Shown: in pieces, positions 54,541 to 63,876 of the stretch
Layout of the letters: every line of letters begins with the position of its first letter
How positions within the stretch are numbered: position 1 is the stretch's first letter
Assembly: GCF_015999265.1 (NCBI RefSeq)
Contig: NZ_JAEAGR010000005.1
Coordinates: 1-64,000, forward strand
DNA length: 64,000 nt
Reading direction: 5' to 3'
Source: Mobilitalea sibirica
GTDB lineage: Bacteria; Bacillota; Clostridia; Lachnospirales; Lachnospiraceae
Position numbers and translations under genes: made by a program
Notes under the pieces: generated by a model
The model's input: the letters and a program-made list of their open reading frames with translations, nothing else
Told to the model about the DNA's origin: nothing
Databases searched by the model: none

Positions 54541-56766
54541 ATGAGACAGGAATGGTATGATTTTAATGGTGGGAGCTGGACGACAGATGTTAATGTCAGA
54601 AGCTTCATTCAACATAACTATACTCCCTATGAGGGAGACGGATCTTTTTTATCCGGTCCTACAAAAAGAACACTGGAATTGTGGGATAAAGTACTAGAAC
54701 TAATGAAAGTAGAAACAGAAAAGGGAATCGTTGATGTCGAGACTCAAAAACCATCTACTATAACAACCTTTGGTCCAGGATACTTGGATAAAGATAAGGA
54801 AGTAATCGTAGGTTTTCAGACAGATAAGCCTTTAAAACGTGGTATTATGCCAAACGGTGGTGTTCGAGTTGTTAAAAATGCTTTAGAGGCGTATGGTTAT
54901 TCCCTTGATAAAACCACAGAAGAAATCTATACACAGAATAGAAAGACCCATAATGATGGTGTTTTTGATGCCTATACGGATGCCATGAAGAAGGCTAGAC
55001 ATACCGGTATTATCACCGGTCTGCCGGATGCTTATGGCCGTGGTCGTATCATAGGTGACTACAGAAGAGTGGCACTGTATGGTGTTGACTTATTAATTGA
55101 GGAGAAAAATCATCAGAAGAAGCTGTTAGAAATACAGACCTTAGAGTCTCCTGATATTCGTCTAAGAGAAGAAATCTCAGAACAGATTAAAGCTTTAAAA
55201 CAACTAAAGGAAATGGCCGCTTCCTATGGATTTGACATAAGCCAGCCGGCTAAGAACTCCTTTGAAGCAACGCAATGGACCTATTTCGCTTATCTGGGTG
55301 CAATTAAAGAGCAGGACGGTGCAGCAATGAGTCTTGGTCGTGTATCCACCTTCCTTGATATCTACTATGAAAGAGATTTAAAGAATGGTTTGATCAAAGA
55401 AGAAGAAATCCAGGAATTAATGGATCAGTTTGTAATGAAGCTTCGTATGGTACGTTTCCTGCGTACCCCTGCATATAATGATCTGTTTTCCGGTGATCCG
55501 ACCTGGGTTACAGAAGTTATTGGTGGTATGGGTCTTGACGGTAGAACGTTGGTTACGAAGAGCAGCTATCGTGTTCTTCAGACACTGTATAACTTAGGCC
55601 CGGCTCCTGAGCCAAACCTTACCGTACTTTGGTCCGTATTCCTCCCGGAACCCTTCAAGAAATTCTGTTCTAAGGTTTCCATTGATACCAGCTCCATTCA
55701 GTATGAGAGTGATGATATCATGAGAGAGGTATGGGGTGATGATTACGGAATTGCCTGCTGTGTATCTGCTATGAGACTTGGTAAACAGATGCAGTTCTTC
55801 GGTGCCCGTGCTAACTTAGCAAAAGCTTTATTATATGCTATAAACGGTGGTAAGGATGAAAAATCCGGAGAGCAGGTTGGACCGATGTTCGCACCTATCA
55901 CAGGTGAATACCTTGATTATGATGAGGTGATGGCTAAATTTGACCAGACCTTGGATTGGTTATCTGAGCTTTACATTAATACTTTAAATGTAATACACTA
56001 CATGCATGATAAATATAACTATGAAAGACTGCAGATGGCACTTCATGACATAAATATTCTTCGTACGGAAGCATGCGGTATTGCCGGACTTTCTGTAGTA
56101 GCGGACTCCTTATCAGCGATTAAATATGCTAAGGTTAAGGTAATTCGCAACGAGGAAGGATTAGCAGTAGATTATGAGATTGAAGGGGATTATCCCGCAT
56201 TTGGTAATAACGATGATCGTGTGGATCAAATTGCAGTTGATTTGGTAGCACTGTTTATGAATAAATTACGTAAAGTTAAGACTTATCGTAATTCTAAGCA
56301 GACACTGTCTGTACTGACGATCACTTCTAACGTGGTTTACGGTAAGAAGACCGGTAGTACACCGGATGGTCGTAAAGCAGGAGAGCCTTTTGCTCCGGGT
56401 GCAAACCCTATGCATGGAAGGGATAAGAAGGGTGCAGCTGCATCCATGGCTTCCGTTGCTAAATTACCTTATAAGCATGCAGAGGACGGTATTTCCTACA
56501 CCTTCTCTATTGTACCAAAGGCACTAGGTAAGAATGAAGAAGAAAGAATTAATAACCTATCAGGCATGTTAGACGGTTACTTCCACAGCAGAGGACATCA
56601 TATCAATGTCAACGTATTTGATCGTGAGACCTTAATGGATGCGATGGAACATCCTGAAAAATATCCTCAGCTTACAATAAGAGTATCCGGCTATGCCGTA
56701 AACTTTGTAAAACTAAACCGTGAACAACAGCTCGATGTTATCAACCGTACCTTCCATCAAAGATAA
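54541..56766 (+). CDS. pflB: Pyruvate formate-lyase (formate C-acetyltransferase)
   Basis: A 741-residue glycyl-radical enzyme splitting pyruvate and CoA into acetyl-CoA and formate in anaerobic metabolism. The catalytic pair Cys406-Cys407 is in [14 protein letters not shown], and the radical glycine is Gly717 in [12 protein letters not shown], 24 residues from the C-terminus, as in PflB. TPEGRK-like [21 protein letters not shown] and the conserved [17 protein letters not shown] confirm true PFL rather than a diol dehydratase. The start is ATG 54541 with GAGGAGG upstream. The activase gene follows. The enzyme is oxygen-sensitive, indicating an anaerobe. Confidence 0.97.
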   Translation: MRQEWYDFNGGSWTTDVNVRSFIQHNYTPYEGDGSFLSGPTKRTLELWDKVLELMKVETEKGIVDVETQKPSTITTFGPGYLDKDKEVIVGFQTDKPLKRGIMPNGGVRVVKNALEAYGYSLDKTTEEIYTQNRKTHNDGVFDAYTDAMKKARHTGIITGLPDAYGRGRIIGDYRRVALYGVDLLIEEKNHQKKLLEIQTLESPDIRLREEISEQIKALKQLKEMAASYGFDISQPAKNSFEATQWTYFAYLGAIKEQDGAAMSLGRVSTFLDIYYERDLKNGLIKEEEIQELMDQFVMKLRMVRFLRTPAYNDLFSGDPTWVTEVIGGMGLDGRTLVTKSSYRVLQTLYNLGPAPEPNLTVLWSVFLPEPFKKFCSKVSIDTSSIQYESDDIMREVWGDDYGIACCVSAMRLGKQMQFFGARANLAKALLYAINGGKDEKSGEQVGPMFAPITGEYLDYDEVMAKFDQTLDWLSELYINTLNVIHYMHDKYNYERLQMALHDINILRTEACGIAGLSVVADSLSAIKYAKVKVIRNEEGLAVDYEIEGDYPAFGNNDDRVDQIAVDLVALFMNKLRKVKTYRNSKQTLSVLTITSNVVYGKKTGSTPDGRKAGEPFAPGANPMHGRDKKGAAASMASVAKLPYKHAEDGISYTFSIVPKALGKNEEERINNLSGMLDGYFHSRGHHINVNVFDRETLMDAMEHPEKYPQLTIRVSGYAVNFVKLNREQQLDVINRTFHQR

Positions 56767-56863
56767 GAAATTCGGAATATATATCATTATAATGTTATAT
56801 AATAGTTCGAAGATATAGACGATAGTAACGATATAAGAAATATACGATATCATCGGTAAGTGA

Positions 56864-56895
56864 AGGAAGCTGCCGCCTATAAAAAGCAGCTTCCT
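56864..56895 (+). promoter_or_regulatory. Stem-loop between pflB and pflA
   Basis: AGGAAGCTGC (56864-56873) pairs exactly with GCAGCTTCCT (56886-56895), 12-nt loop, no T-tract after it. It may act as an mRNA-stabilising or processing hairpin that sets the PflB:PflA ratio. Confidence 0.55.
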
Positions 56896-56985
56896 GGCTT
56901 ATCATATTACAGATATAAACGAATAACAGGATCGATAGGATTTACAGGAGCTCATATAGTAGCTGCCGGAAGGGTTGGTGATACA

Positions 56986-57726
56986 ATGGGCATTATGGGA
57001 CGAATACACTCACTTGAAAGTTTCGGTACTGTGGACGGACCGGGCATAAGGTTTGTCGTTTTTATGCAGGGATGTCCGCTAAGGTGCCAGTTTTGCCATA
57101 ATCCGGATACCTGGGATGTTAACAAAGGCTCTCAGTATTCACCGGAGCAGTTAGTCCAGGAGATTATGAAGTATAAATCCTATATGGATTTTTCCGGTGG
57201 AGGGGTAACCTTTACAGGTGGAGAACCTCTACTTCAAGCAGAATTTATCTTAGAAGCAAGTAAGCTTTGTAAGAAAATTGGAATTTCAACAGCCGTAGAC
57301 ACTTCAGGGTTTATCTGGAATGATACGGTCAAAGAGGTACTTGAATATACAGATCTGGTTTTGCTGGATATTAAGAATTATGATCCGGTTGTTTATAAAA
57401 CAGTTACCGGGGTTTCTCTCGCACCTACTTTAAAAATGCTTAAATATCTAAAAGAAAAGAACGTAAATACTTGGGTTCGTTATGTAGTAGTACCCGGACT
57501 TACAGATAATCTTGATAATGTAAGAGAGTTATCTAAGCATTTGGACGATTACCCAAACGTATCTAAAATTGAACTTTTAGGTTTTCATAAGATGGGTGAG
57601 TATAAGTGGAAGGAGCTTGGTTTGGAATACAAACTGGCAGATACGAAGGAACCGGATAAGGAACTGATGCAGGAAGTAAAGGAAATCTTAGAGACGAATG
57701 GTAAAGTAGTATCCGTAAGCTTATAA
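56986..57726 (+). CDS. pflA: Pyruvate formate-lyase-activating enzyme
   Basis: A 246-residue radical-SAM enzyme that installs the glycyl radical on PflB. The cluster motif is CPLRCQFCHNPDTW (C-x3-C-x2-C), preceded by the family signature GRIHSLESFGTVDGPGIRFVVFMQG, and TGGEPLLQ follows. The best start is ATG 56986 after GGTTGGTGAT; a frame from GTG 56860 would add 42 residues unlike the family. It follows pflB and ends before a clear terminator. Confidence 0.95.
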   Translation: MGIMGRIHSLESFGTVDGPGIRFVVFMQGCPLRCQFCHNPDTWDVNKGSQYSPEQLVQEIMKYKSYMDFSGGGVTFTGGEPLLQAEFILEASKLCKKIGISTAVDTSGFIWNDTVKEVLEYTDLVLLDIKNYDPVVYKTVTGVSLAPTLKMLKYLKEKNVNTWVRYVVVPGLTDNLDNVRELSKHLDDYPNVSKIELLGFHKMGEYKWKELGLEYKLADTKEPDKELMQEVKEILETNGKVVSVSL

Positions 57727-57755
57727 TAAGTATATAATTAAGTAGAATAATTAGA

Positions 57756-57797
57756 AAGCATAGGAGCATATTGGTTAACAATAATCCTATGCTTTTT
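57756..57797 (+). terminator. Terminator of pflBA
   Basis: AAGCATAGGA (57756-57765) pairs exactly with TCCTATGCTT (57785-57794), followed by a short T-tract. Confidence 0.85.
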
Positions 57798-57977
57798 CTA
57801 TGCTATATTTTATCTATCTATGTTCAAAATCTTGCTATTTTGATTTGCATTATATATAATAAGCGGGAAAAGAATACATAGAAGGATTAGATCTATAAAA
57901 ATAATATTATCATAATGCGATGATACAGTTCTTTTCTGATACTATATTACTTATATTAATAATTTAGGAGCGAACAA

Positions 57978-58565
57978 ATGAAAATATACTTAATTAGACA
58001 TGGTGAGACAGACTGGAATCTTCAAGGAAGACTACAGGGAAGAGAAGATATAGCATTAAATGATAATGGAATTCATCAGGCAAAGCGATGCGGACAGGCT
58101 TTTAAAGATAAAGAAATAAAAGCAGTCATCACAAGTCCGTTAATCAGAGCAAAAAAGACAGCAGAAATAATCTCAGAAAATATATCGGTGGATCATTTTA
58201 TCGTAGAGGAAGCTTTAATCGAGAGAGATTTTGGGGCAATAGCAGGTCTAACCTTTGATAAAAGAAAACATTTTGATACCTTTGGAAAGGACGAGGGTAT
58301 TGAGCCTTGGGAAAAACTTAGTAAAAGGCTGATGGATTGTATTGACCAATATGCTATGATTTATCCCCAGGATGAGATTATCATGGTATCCCATGGTGCA
58401 GCCATCAATACAATTTTAGCAGTTTTATCAAACGGTGAAATCGGGTCCGGTAAAACAAGGCTGAAAAACGCCTGCATTAGTATTCTTGAATGTAAGAACG
58501 AAAAGATATATTTAAGAGATTATAATCTGACAGCACAAGAATTTGAAGCATATCAAGAAAAATAG
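57978..58565 (+). CDS. Histidine phosphatase family protein
   Basis: A 195-residue phosphoglycerate-mutase-like phosphatase. The phospho-acceptor His lies in LIRHGETDWNLQGRLQGREDIALNDNG, the second catalytic His in MVSHGAAINT, and the acidic residue in LIERDFG. The short form lacks the insertions of cofactor-dependent phosphoglycerate mutase, so it is a broad or small-molecule phosphatase (alpha-ribazole-phosphate phosphatase, sugar-phosphate or similar). GGAGC precedes ATG 57978. It is followed by the VOC gene 39 bp later, perhaps in one transcript. Confidence 0.9.
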   Translation: MKIYLIRHGETDWNLQGRLQGREDIALNDNGIHQAKRCGQAFKDKEIKAVITSPLIRAKKTAEIISENISVDHFIVEEALIERDFGAIAGLTFDKRKHFDTFGKDEGIEPWEKLSKRLMDCIDQYAMIYPQDEIIMVSHGAAINTILAVLSNGEIGSGKTRLKNACISILECKNEKIYLRDYNLTAQEFEAYQEK

Positions 58566-58604
58566 TACAAAATTATATTAAGATAATTAGAAGGGGAGAT
58601 TGGT

Positions 58605-58970
58605 ATGAAATTTCATGGAATATGTTTAGTGACTGAGGATGTGATAGCGTTAACTTCTTTTTATGAGAAGGTTCTTAAGACAACCTCAGAGGGGGATGAT
58701 ATCCACGCTGTAATCAATACGGAAGGGGCACTTCTGTCCATCTATTCCCGAGAAGCGGCGAAAAGGGATATGTCAATGTATTATGGACTTAGTTCCGGCA
58801 GTTTTGCATTACAAATCGGTGTAGATGATGTGGATCTGGAGTATGAAAGATTAAAAAAGCTGGGGGTTGAGATTATAAAAGAACCGACAGATTATTCTTG
58901 GGGAAACCGATCAATGCAGTTTAAGGATCCGGACGGAAATATCATTAGCTTCGCCTGTAGACGCAGTTAA
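58605..58970 (+). CDS. VOC superfamily (glyoxalase-like) protein
   Basis: A 121-residue single-module pair of beta-alpha-beta-beta-beta repeats: GICLVTEDVIALTSFYEKVLK at the N-terminus and a second half with VDDVDLEYERLKKLGVEIIKEPTDYSWGNRSMQFKDPDGNIISFA, the PDGN-x-I-x-F end being typical of glyoxalase/bleomycin-resistance-like proteins. Metal-binding residues are not fully conserved to my eye. The substrate is unknown. AGGGGAG precedes ATG 58605. Confidence 0.87.
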   Translation: MKFHGICLVTEDVIALTSFYEKVLKTTSEGDDIHAVINTEGALLSIYSREAAKRDMSMYYGLSSGSFALQIGVDDVDLEYERLKKLGVEIIKEPTDYSWGNRSMQFKDPDGNIISFACRRS

Positions 58971-59508
58971 TGAAGTAACCGGAAGAAGTAACTGTTAAAG
59001 TAAGTGATAGAATAACTCAAACAGATATCCGATTAAGCTGTTTATTAAGCATAAAATTTTGCTTAGATCATATTGTTGCATTATACGACTTATAATTAAT
59101 GTTATAAATTTTTGGGGTTGTTACAAAATAAATCAGCGGGTCATATGACGAAAGTGCACTCAGGTGCACTTTTCTCATGCCATTCGATACTGCGTATCTT
59201 AATGCCCATCTTTTGGACATTATTCGCTGGACGCGCTCATAGAAGCAAAAAAATCACCCTATAAGAATCTAGGATGATCTTGTTTGCTTCTAATTCGCTT
59301 TACCTTCGCAAATATGAAAAAAAGTTGTCAGAAAATTCTGACAACGAGTAAGTTATTTTAGGCTAAAATTCATTTATCATCATAACACAACTTGAAATAT
59401 AAGTCTAGTAATTTTTTCAAAAATATTTATCATAGAACATGTGATGTGAATAGAATTCACTTATTTAATAACAAAAACCTTTAAACAAAAGTTAGAAGGG
59501 AGATTAAG
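58971..59508. other. 538-bp intergenic region with several hairpins
   Basis: No gene is visible. A GGGGTTGTTACAAAATA block at 59114 recalls the palindromic element at 27674. A hairpin GAAAGTGCAC/GTGCACTTTTC lies around 59141-59179, a second (GAAGCAAA with its inverse) spans 59242-59290, and a minus-strand terminator-like hairpin lies at 59317-59345. Confidence 0.6.
59317..59345 (-). terminator. Minus-strand terminator without a minus-strand gene
   Basis: GTTGTCAGA (59324-59332) pairs with TCTGACAAC (59337-59345); on the minus strand it is followed by seven Ts. The nearest genes on both sides are on the plus strand, so it may end an antisense RNA from the HelD gene region or belong to a decayed element. 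Confidence 0.55.
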
Positions 59509-61710
59509 ATGGAAGAATTAGTAGGCATGCAGTTTCAAGAAAATAATCAGGACATAGATATGGAGACAGAATGGCAGTCGGAGCTTAGGCGTCTAGAATA
59601 TTGTTTCAACATCATCGAAAGAAATATAGCAAAATATTCAGAAGAATTAAGACAGATAAGTGATGAAACGAAGGAGCTTTATGATAATTACAGGTCCAAC
59701 AATCCGGAACTGCACAATGATTTATCCGTAGGACTTGATATCAAATCTCAGCTGGAACGTATCTTGAATAAAAGCATATTAGCACGGAAGAAACCCTATT
59801 TTGGAAGAATTGATTATAAGGAAAAAGAGGATGGAACCAATTTCTCTTTATATCTTGGAAAGAATGGGGTCAGAGAAAACAGCACCCAAAGTATTGTGGT
59901 GGATTGGAGAGCACCAGTTTCCAGTGTTTATTATGAAAGTGAAATAGGGGAAAGTTCCTATACAACACCTTTTGGAGAAACCATTGAGATTGATCTGGAA
60001 TTAAAAAGGACTTATGAAATCTCTCAAAGTGAATTAGTTGATTTTTATGATTCGGATGTTGTTACTAATGATGAATTTTTAACGAAATACCTGAGCAAGA
60101 ATAAAGAAGTAGTACTGGGAGAAATCATTGCAACCATTCAAAAAGAACAAAATGAAATCATCAGGGATACTCCGTTTCATAGCGTGATTGTGCAGGGGGT
60201 TGCCGGTAGCGGTAAGACTACGGTGGCCATGCATCGGATCTCCTATATCCTATATAATTATAAGGATAAATTCAGACCGGATGAATTCTATATTATCGGA
60301 AGCAATAAGATGTTGTTAAATTATATTACGGGAGTATTGCCTAATCTGGATGTTTATAATATTAATCAAATGACCCTGGAAGAGTTTTTTATGCTGCTTT
60401 TGGATCGGGATATGGATATAAAGAAAGGAAAATACAATCTAAGTAACAGTTTCATGAAGTTGGATCATGAGGAAGATGAAAAGGCTTTCAAGGATCTAAA
60501 GAATTTTAAAGGATCTATGGAATTTTTTAAAGCTATCAAGGAGTATGTAAAACTGTATGAACTTGACACGGTTGAAACCGAATCGGTTATTTATAACAAT
60601 GAAATAATTTACTCAAAAGATGAGATTATTTATTTTCTCACATTTTTTCAGGATTTACCCTTACAGGAGAAAATTGATCTTTTAAACAAACGTCTCACTT
60701 ATAAAATCACATCAATTAATGAAGAGGAAATGACGCGAAAAGAAGTAATCATGGCGGAGGTGAAAAAATTTAAGAACTACTTTGGCAATCGAAGTAAAAA
60801 GATCAATTTGATGGAGGTTTACCTTGGATTTTTAGAGCATTTTGCACAGCATTCAGCCTGGTATAGCGAAAAGGGTATCATAGTACCGCCAAAGGATAGC
60901 ATTCATATTTTGCTGCAGGAACTTAGTCATAAAAACATAGATATATATGATCTGGGAATGCTCACTTACATTAAAAAACGTTTAAAGAAGACTAGGGATT
61001 TTGAATTTATCAGTCATATCATTGTGGATGAAGCTCAGGATTTTGGTGTCATAATCTTTGCTATTATGAAAGAGTTATTTAAGAATTGTACCTATACCAT
61101 AATGGGAGATGTTTCGCAAAACATTAATTATCACACCGGAATGAACGATTGGGAGACTTTAAAGCAGGAAGTATTTCTTCCTGAGAAGGATAAGTTTTAT
61201 GTTCTGGCGAAAAGTTATCGAAATACGGTAGAGATATCGGAGTATGCCAGTAAGGTTTTAAAAAAATGCTCCTTTAGAACCTATGAAATAGAACCTATTA
61301 TCCGTCATGGCAAGGAAGTTACGGTTTATCAAGCAAAACAGGAAGAAAATTTAGTCTCAGAAGCAGTTCGAATCATTCAAAATATTAAGAAGAATGGTTA
61401 TGATACGATTGCAGTTATATGTAGAACTGTGGACGAAACATTGAAGGTTCAAAGCTTATTAGATCCCTATTTAACCACCCGGCATTATGATGAAGATATA
61501 GAAACGATGACCTTTACAAACGGGGTCATGGTATTGCCAATTCATATGACTAAAGGTCTTGAGTTTGATGCAGTTGTTATTTGGAATCCCGACGAAATTA
61601 GCTATCAGGCAAGGGATGAAGATGCTAAACTTCTATATGTGGCAATTACCAGAGCATTGCATGAGCTATATATCGTTTATCAGGGCAGCCTTACTAGGCT
61701 TTTATGTTGA
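59509..61710 (+). CDS. HelD-like UvrD/Rep-family ATPase
   Basis: A 733-residue SF1 helicase-fold protein. An N-terminal coiled coil (about 20-60) is followed by a small domain, then two RecA-like domains: Walker A GVAGSGKTT (230-238), Walker B/DEAQD (in IIVDEAQDFGVI), later motifs GDVSQNINY, LAKSYRNT and HMTKGLEFDAV, and ITRALHELYIVY. The coiled coil plus UvrD core is the HelD/HelR plan, in which the protein pries stalled RNA polymerase off DNA rather than unwinding it. It stands alone, with GAAGGGAG before ATG 59509. Annotating it as a plain DNA helicase is also possible. Confidence 0.87.
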   Translation: MEELVGMQFQENNQDIDMETEWQSELRRLEYCFNIIERNIAKYSEELRQISDETKELYDNYRSNNPELHNDLSVGLDIKSQLERILNKSILARKKPYFGRIDYKEKEDGTNFSLYLGKNGVRENSTQSIVVDWRAPVSSVYYESEIGESSYTTPFGETIEIDLELKRTYEISQSELVDFYDSDVVTNDEFLTKYLSKNKEVVLGEIIATIQKEQNEIIRDTPFHSVIVQGVAGSGKTTVAMHRISYILYNYKDKFRPDEFYIIGSNKMLLNYITGVLPNLDVYNINQMTLEEFFMLLLDRDMDIKKGKYNLSNSFMKLDHEEDEKAFKDLKNFKGSMEFFKAIKEYVKLYELDTVETESVIYNNEIIYSKDEIIYFLTFFQDLPLQEKIDLLNKRLTYKITSINEEEMTRKEVIMAEVKKFKNYFGNRSKKINLMEVYLGFLEHFAQHSAWYSEKGIIVPPKDSIHILLQELSHKNIDIYDLGMLTYIKKRLKKTRDFEFISHIIVDEAQDFGVIIFAIMKELFKNCTYTIMGDVSQNINYHTGMNDWETLKQEVFLPEKDKFYVLAKSYRNTVEISEYASKVLKKCSFRTYEIEPIIRHGKEVTVYQAKQEENLVSEAVRIIQNIKKNGYDTIAVICRTVDETLKVQSLLDPYLTTRHYDEDIETMTFTNGVMVLPIHMTKGLEFDAVVIWNPDEISYQARDEDAKLLYVAITRALHELYIVYQGSLTRLLC

Positions 61711-61827
61711 CATAGAAAGAGAAAGGTAATAAATCATAGTATTCATTTTCAGACACTTTCTTAAGGTTTTGACGACAGTAGAGATAGTTGATTTTCATTC
61801 ATGTTTATAAAAATAGGATTGAAAGAT

Positions 61828-61908
61828 TAAGACATAGGGTGTATTTTATTGTCATCCGGGGTATAGATTGATTTCATAAGAATATAGTTAACCCTATGTC
61901 TTATTTAC
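61828..61908 (+). terminator. Possible terminator after HelD-like gene
   Basis: TAAGACATAGGGT (61828-61840) and its exact inverse (61891-61903) flank a 50-nt loop, followed by TTT. The long loop makes termination uncertain. Confidence 0.45.
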
Positions 61909-61969
61909 GCAGTATATAGGGATAGAAGAAATTGGAGGTATTTATCATATAAAATACACAATTCTTCTC

Positions 61970-61998
61970 TTGACAAACCTATGGGAAATGCATATAAT
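61970..61998 (+). promoter_or_regulatory. tRNA promoter
   Basis: TTGACA (61970-61975), 17-bp spacer, TATAAT (61993-61998), consensus sigma-A, 25 bp before tRNA-Val. Confidence 0.85.
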
Positions 61999-62022
61999 AA
62001 AAAAGTGCTTTTTGGAGTACTT

Positions 62023-62095
62023 GGGATCTTAGCTCAGCTGGGAGAGCATCTGCCTTACAAGCAGAGGGTCATAGGTTCGAGCCCTATAGGTCCCA
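62023..62095 (+). tRNA. tRNA-Val (UAC anticodon)
   Basis: A 73-nt cloverleaf: acceptor GGGATCT/AGGTCCC, D arm GCTC/GAGC, anticodon stem TCTGC/GCAGA with loop CTTACAA (anticodon TAC), T arm ATAGG/CCTAT with TTCGAGC loop, discriminator A. CCA is not encoded. Confidence 0.97.
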
Positions 62096-62174
62096 TTTTC
62101 ATGAAAATCATGAGAGATTATATCTAAGAAAAAGGTATCGGATAACAGTTTTCACTGGTATAGTCAAATAATTC

Positions 62175-62248
62175 GGCGAAGTAGCTCAGTTGGCGAGAGC
62201 ACACGGTTCATACCCGTGGTGTCGGCGGTTCAAATCCGTCCTTCGCTA
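62175..62248 (+). tRNA. tRNA-Met, elongator type (CAU anticodon)
   Basis: A 74-nt cloverleaf: acceptor GGCGAAG/CTTCGCT with a terminal G-U pair, D arm GCTC/GAGC, anticodon stem CACGG/CCGTG with loop TTCATAC, T arm GGCGG/CCGTC. It lacks the C1-A72 mismatch and G-rich anticodon stem of an initiator; a lysidine-modified tRNA-Ile2 would also have CAT, but the stem and GGCG...CGCTA ends fit elongator Met better. Confidence 0.9.
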
Positions 62249-62255
62249 TTGAAAG

Positions 62256-62291
62256 AAACTCTTATGTTCTATAGAACATAAGAGTTTTTTC
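62256..62291 (+). terminator. Terminator of tRNA operon
   Basis: A 32-bp perfect palindrome (AAACTCTTATGTTCTA and its inverse) followed directly by T6. It is symmetric enough to act on both strands. Confidence 0.9.
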
Positions 62292-62439
62292 TTATACGCG
62301 AAACAGAGAAACTCATCAAGCGTGTTACTATATTATTTATATAACCAGATATTACCGCCGGATTTCGTTGTTGATACGATAAAGAATTAACACGCAATAC
62401 TAACAATGTAGTCTCGCTATCTTATTGATCATATCATAC

Positions 62440-63876
62440 CTAGTCCAGAGTTTTTGGAGGAATGGCATCCTTTGGTATGGGGCTCTCAAAGGTATCTGAA
62501 TAATATTCCTGATGGGATAGCTTTGCTTTTTTTGTTAACTCGGGATTTTCAAAAAGCTTGCAGCAAGCCAACGCCATGATTTTGCCTGCATTTATTAATC
62601 CCTTATGGGCAATCGAGGTAGCGGCCTGTGCGGTTAACTGCCAGGAGTGAAGGGGAGTACCAAGGGCAGATATGGTATGGCCAAGCATGGCTGTAGGTAC
62701 CACATAGGCAACATTTCCTACATCCGTAGATACATAGCTATAATCCGAGGTATCTGATGTATATTGTGATAAAAAGGTATTAATCGGATTGTTTTCAAGA
62801 TTTTTGGTTTCAGCAGAATTAAATTCAGTTCGTAAGTCTGCAATCAATGTTTTCCGTGTTGCGTCTTCATATAAATCAAAGAATTCTTTCGCTAATTGAA
62901 AATCTTCTTCCTCATACGTAGGAGCACCAATTTCAAATACAGCTTCGTTAAGCACTTCTGCCAGCACATGGTTGGGCTTAAAATCATAATAAGCACTTTC
63001 TATATAATAATCCATTGTAGTATCTGTCATCAAAGCGGCACCTTTTGCTATGTTTAGTACACGGCTTACGATTTCATTTACCTGACTAATCCTAGGGGCT
63101 CGTACCACATATCTTAAGGAGGCTTTATCCGGCACTACATTAGGAAATGTCCCTCCGGAATCTAAATAGGCATAATGAATTCTGGATTCCGGTATCAAGT
63201 GTTCCCTTAGATAATTTGACCCTACATTCATAAGCTCACAGGCGTCCAATGCGCTTCTTCCCTGATCGGGAGAGATAGAAGCATGGGAAGTAATTCCGGT
63301 AAAGGTAAATACTAAGCTTTCAAGTGAAATCCAAGCTTTAGACAAAGCTCCGTTAATCTGACTGGGATGCCAGGTATAGACAGCATCCAGGTGATCAAAT
63401 ACACCTTTGTTAACCATATAGGATTTTCCGCATCCAACCTCTTCTGCAGGGCAGCCATATAATTCAATGGTACCTTTTATTCCGGTTTGTACCAAAAACT
63501 CTTTCACCGCTAAGACTGTGGCAAATACACCGGCTCCCAAAGCACAATGTCCACAACCATGGCCATGGGCACCTTCCACCAAAGGCTCTTTATAAGGTAC
63601 TCCCGGTTTCTGGCTTAAAAAGGGAAGTGCATCATATTCAGCCAGAACTCCGATATAGGGTGCACCATCTCCGTAAGATGCTTTAAAGGCAGTTGGAATG
63701 TCTGCCAGCTTATTGGTAATATGAAAACCCTCCTCTTTTAACAGGCTGCAATAAAGGTTTGCGGATTGTTCTTCTCTGAAACCTCCTTCTGCATAATAAA
63801 AGATTTGGTCATTTAAACTACAGATTTGATCTTTTTTTTCTTCAATTGTGTTTATTACAATTTCTTTTGCATTCAT
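62440..63876 (-). CDS. M20-family amidohydrolase (AbgB-like)
   Basis: A 478-residue metallopeptidase of family M20D. The metal and catalytic blocks are GVLAEYDALPFLSQ and HGHGCGHCALGAG (His-x-His-x-Cys-Gly-His), then ELYGCPAEEVGCGK with the catalytic Glu-Glu. The dimerisation domain (ISLESLVFTFTGITSHASISPDQGRSALDACELM) follows. The branch resembles p-aminobenzoyl-glutamate hydrolase subunit AbgB, which cleaves N-acyl amino acids or dipeptide-like conjugates; the substrate here is unknown. ATG 63876 has only a weak site upstream (AGAGAATG context). No partner abgA or abgT is in the window. Confidence 0.9.
   Translation of the reverse strand: MNAKEIVINTIEEKKDQICSLNDQIFYYAEGGFREEQSANLYCSLLKEEGFHITNKLADIPTAFKASYGDGAPYIGVLAEYDALPFLSQKPGVPYKEPLVEGAHGHGCGHCALGAGVFATVLAVKEFLVQTGIKGTIELYGCPAEEVGCGKSYMVNKGVFDHLDAVYTWHPSQINGALSKAWISLESLVFTFTGITSHASISPDQGRSALDACELMNVGSNYLREHLIPESRIHYAYLDSGGTFPNVVPDKASLRYVVRAPRISQVNEIVSRVLNIAKGAALMTDTTMDYYIESAYYDFKPNHVLAEVLNEAVFEIGAPTYEEEDFQLAKEFFDLYEDATRKTLIADLRTEFNSAETKNLENNPINTFLSQYTSDTSDYSYVSTDVGNVAYVVPTAMLGHTISALGTPLHSWQLTAQAATSIAHKGLINAGKIMALACCKLFENPELTKKAKLSHQEYYSDTFESPIPKDAIPPKTLD

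Noticed and set aside
62175-62248. Initiator tRNA-Met or tRNA-Ile2
   Set aside because: The first pair is G-U rather than the C-A mismatch of initiators, and the stem sequences fit elongator tRNA-Met better than tRNA-Ile2, although the latter cannot be fully excluded.
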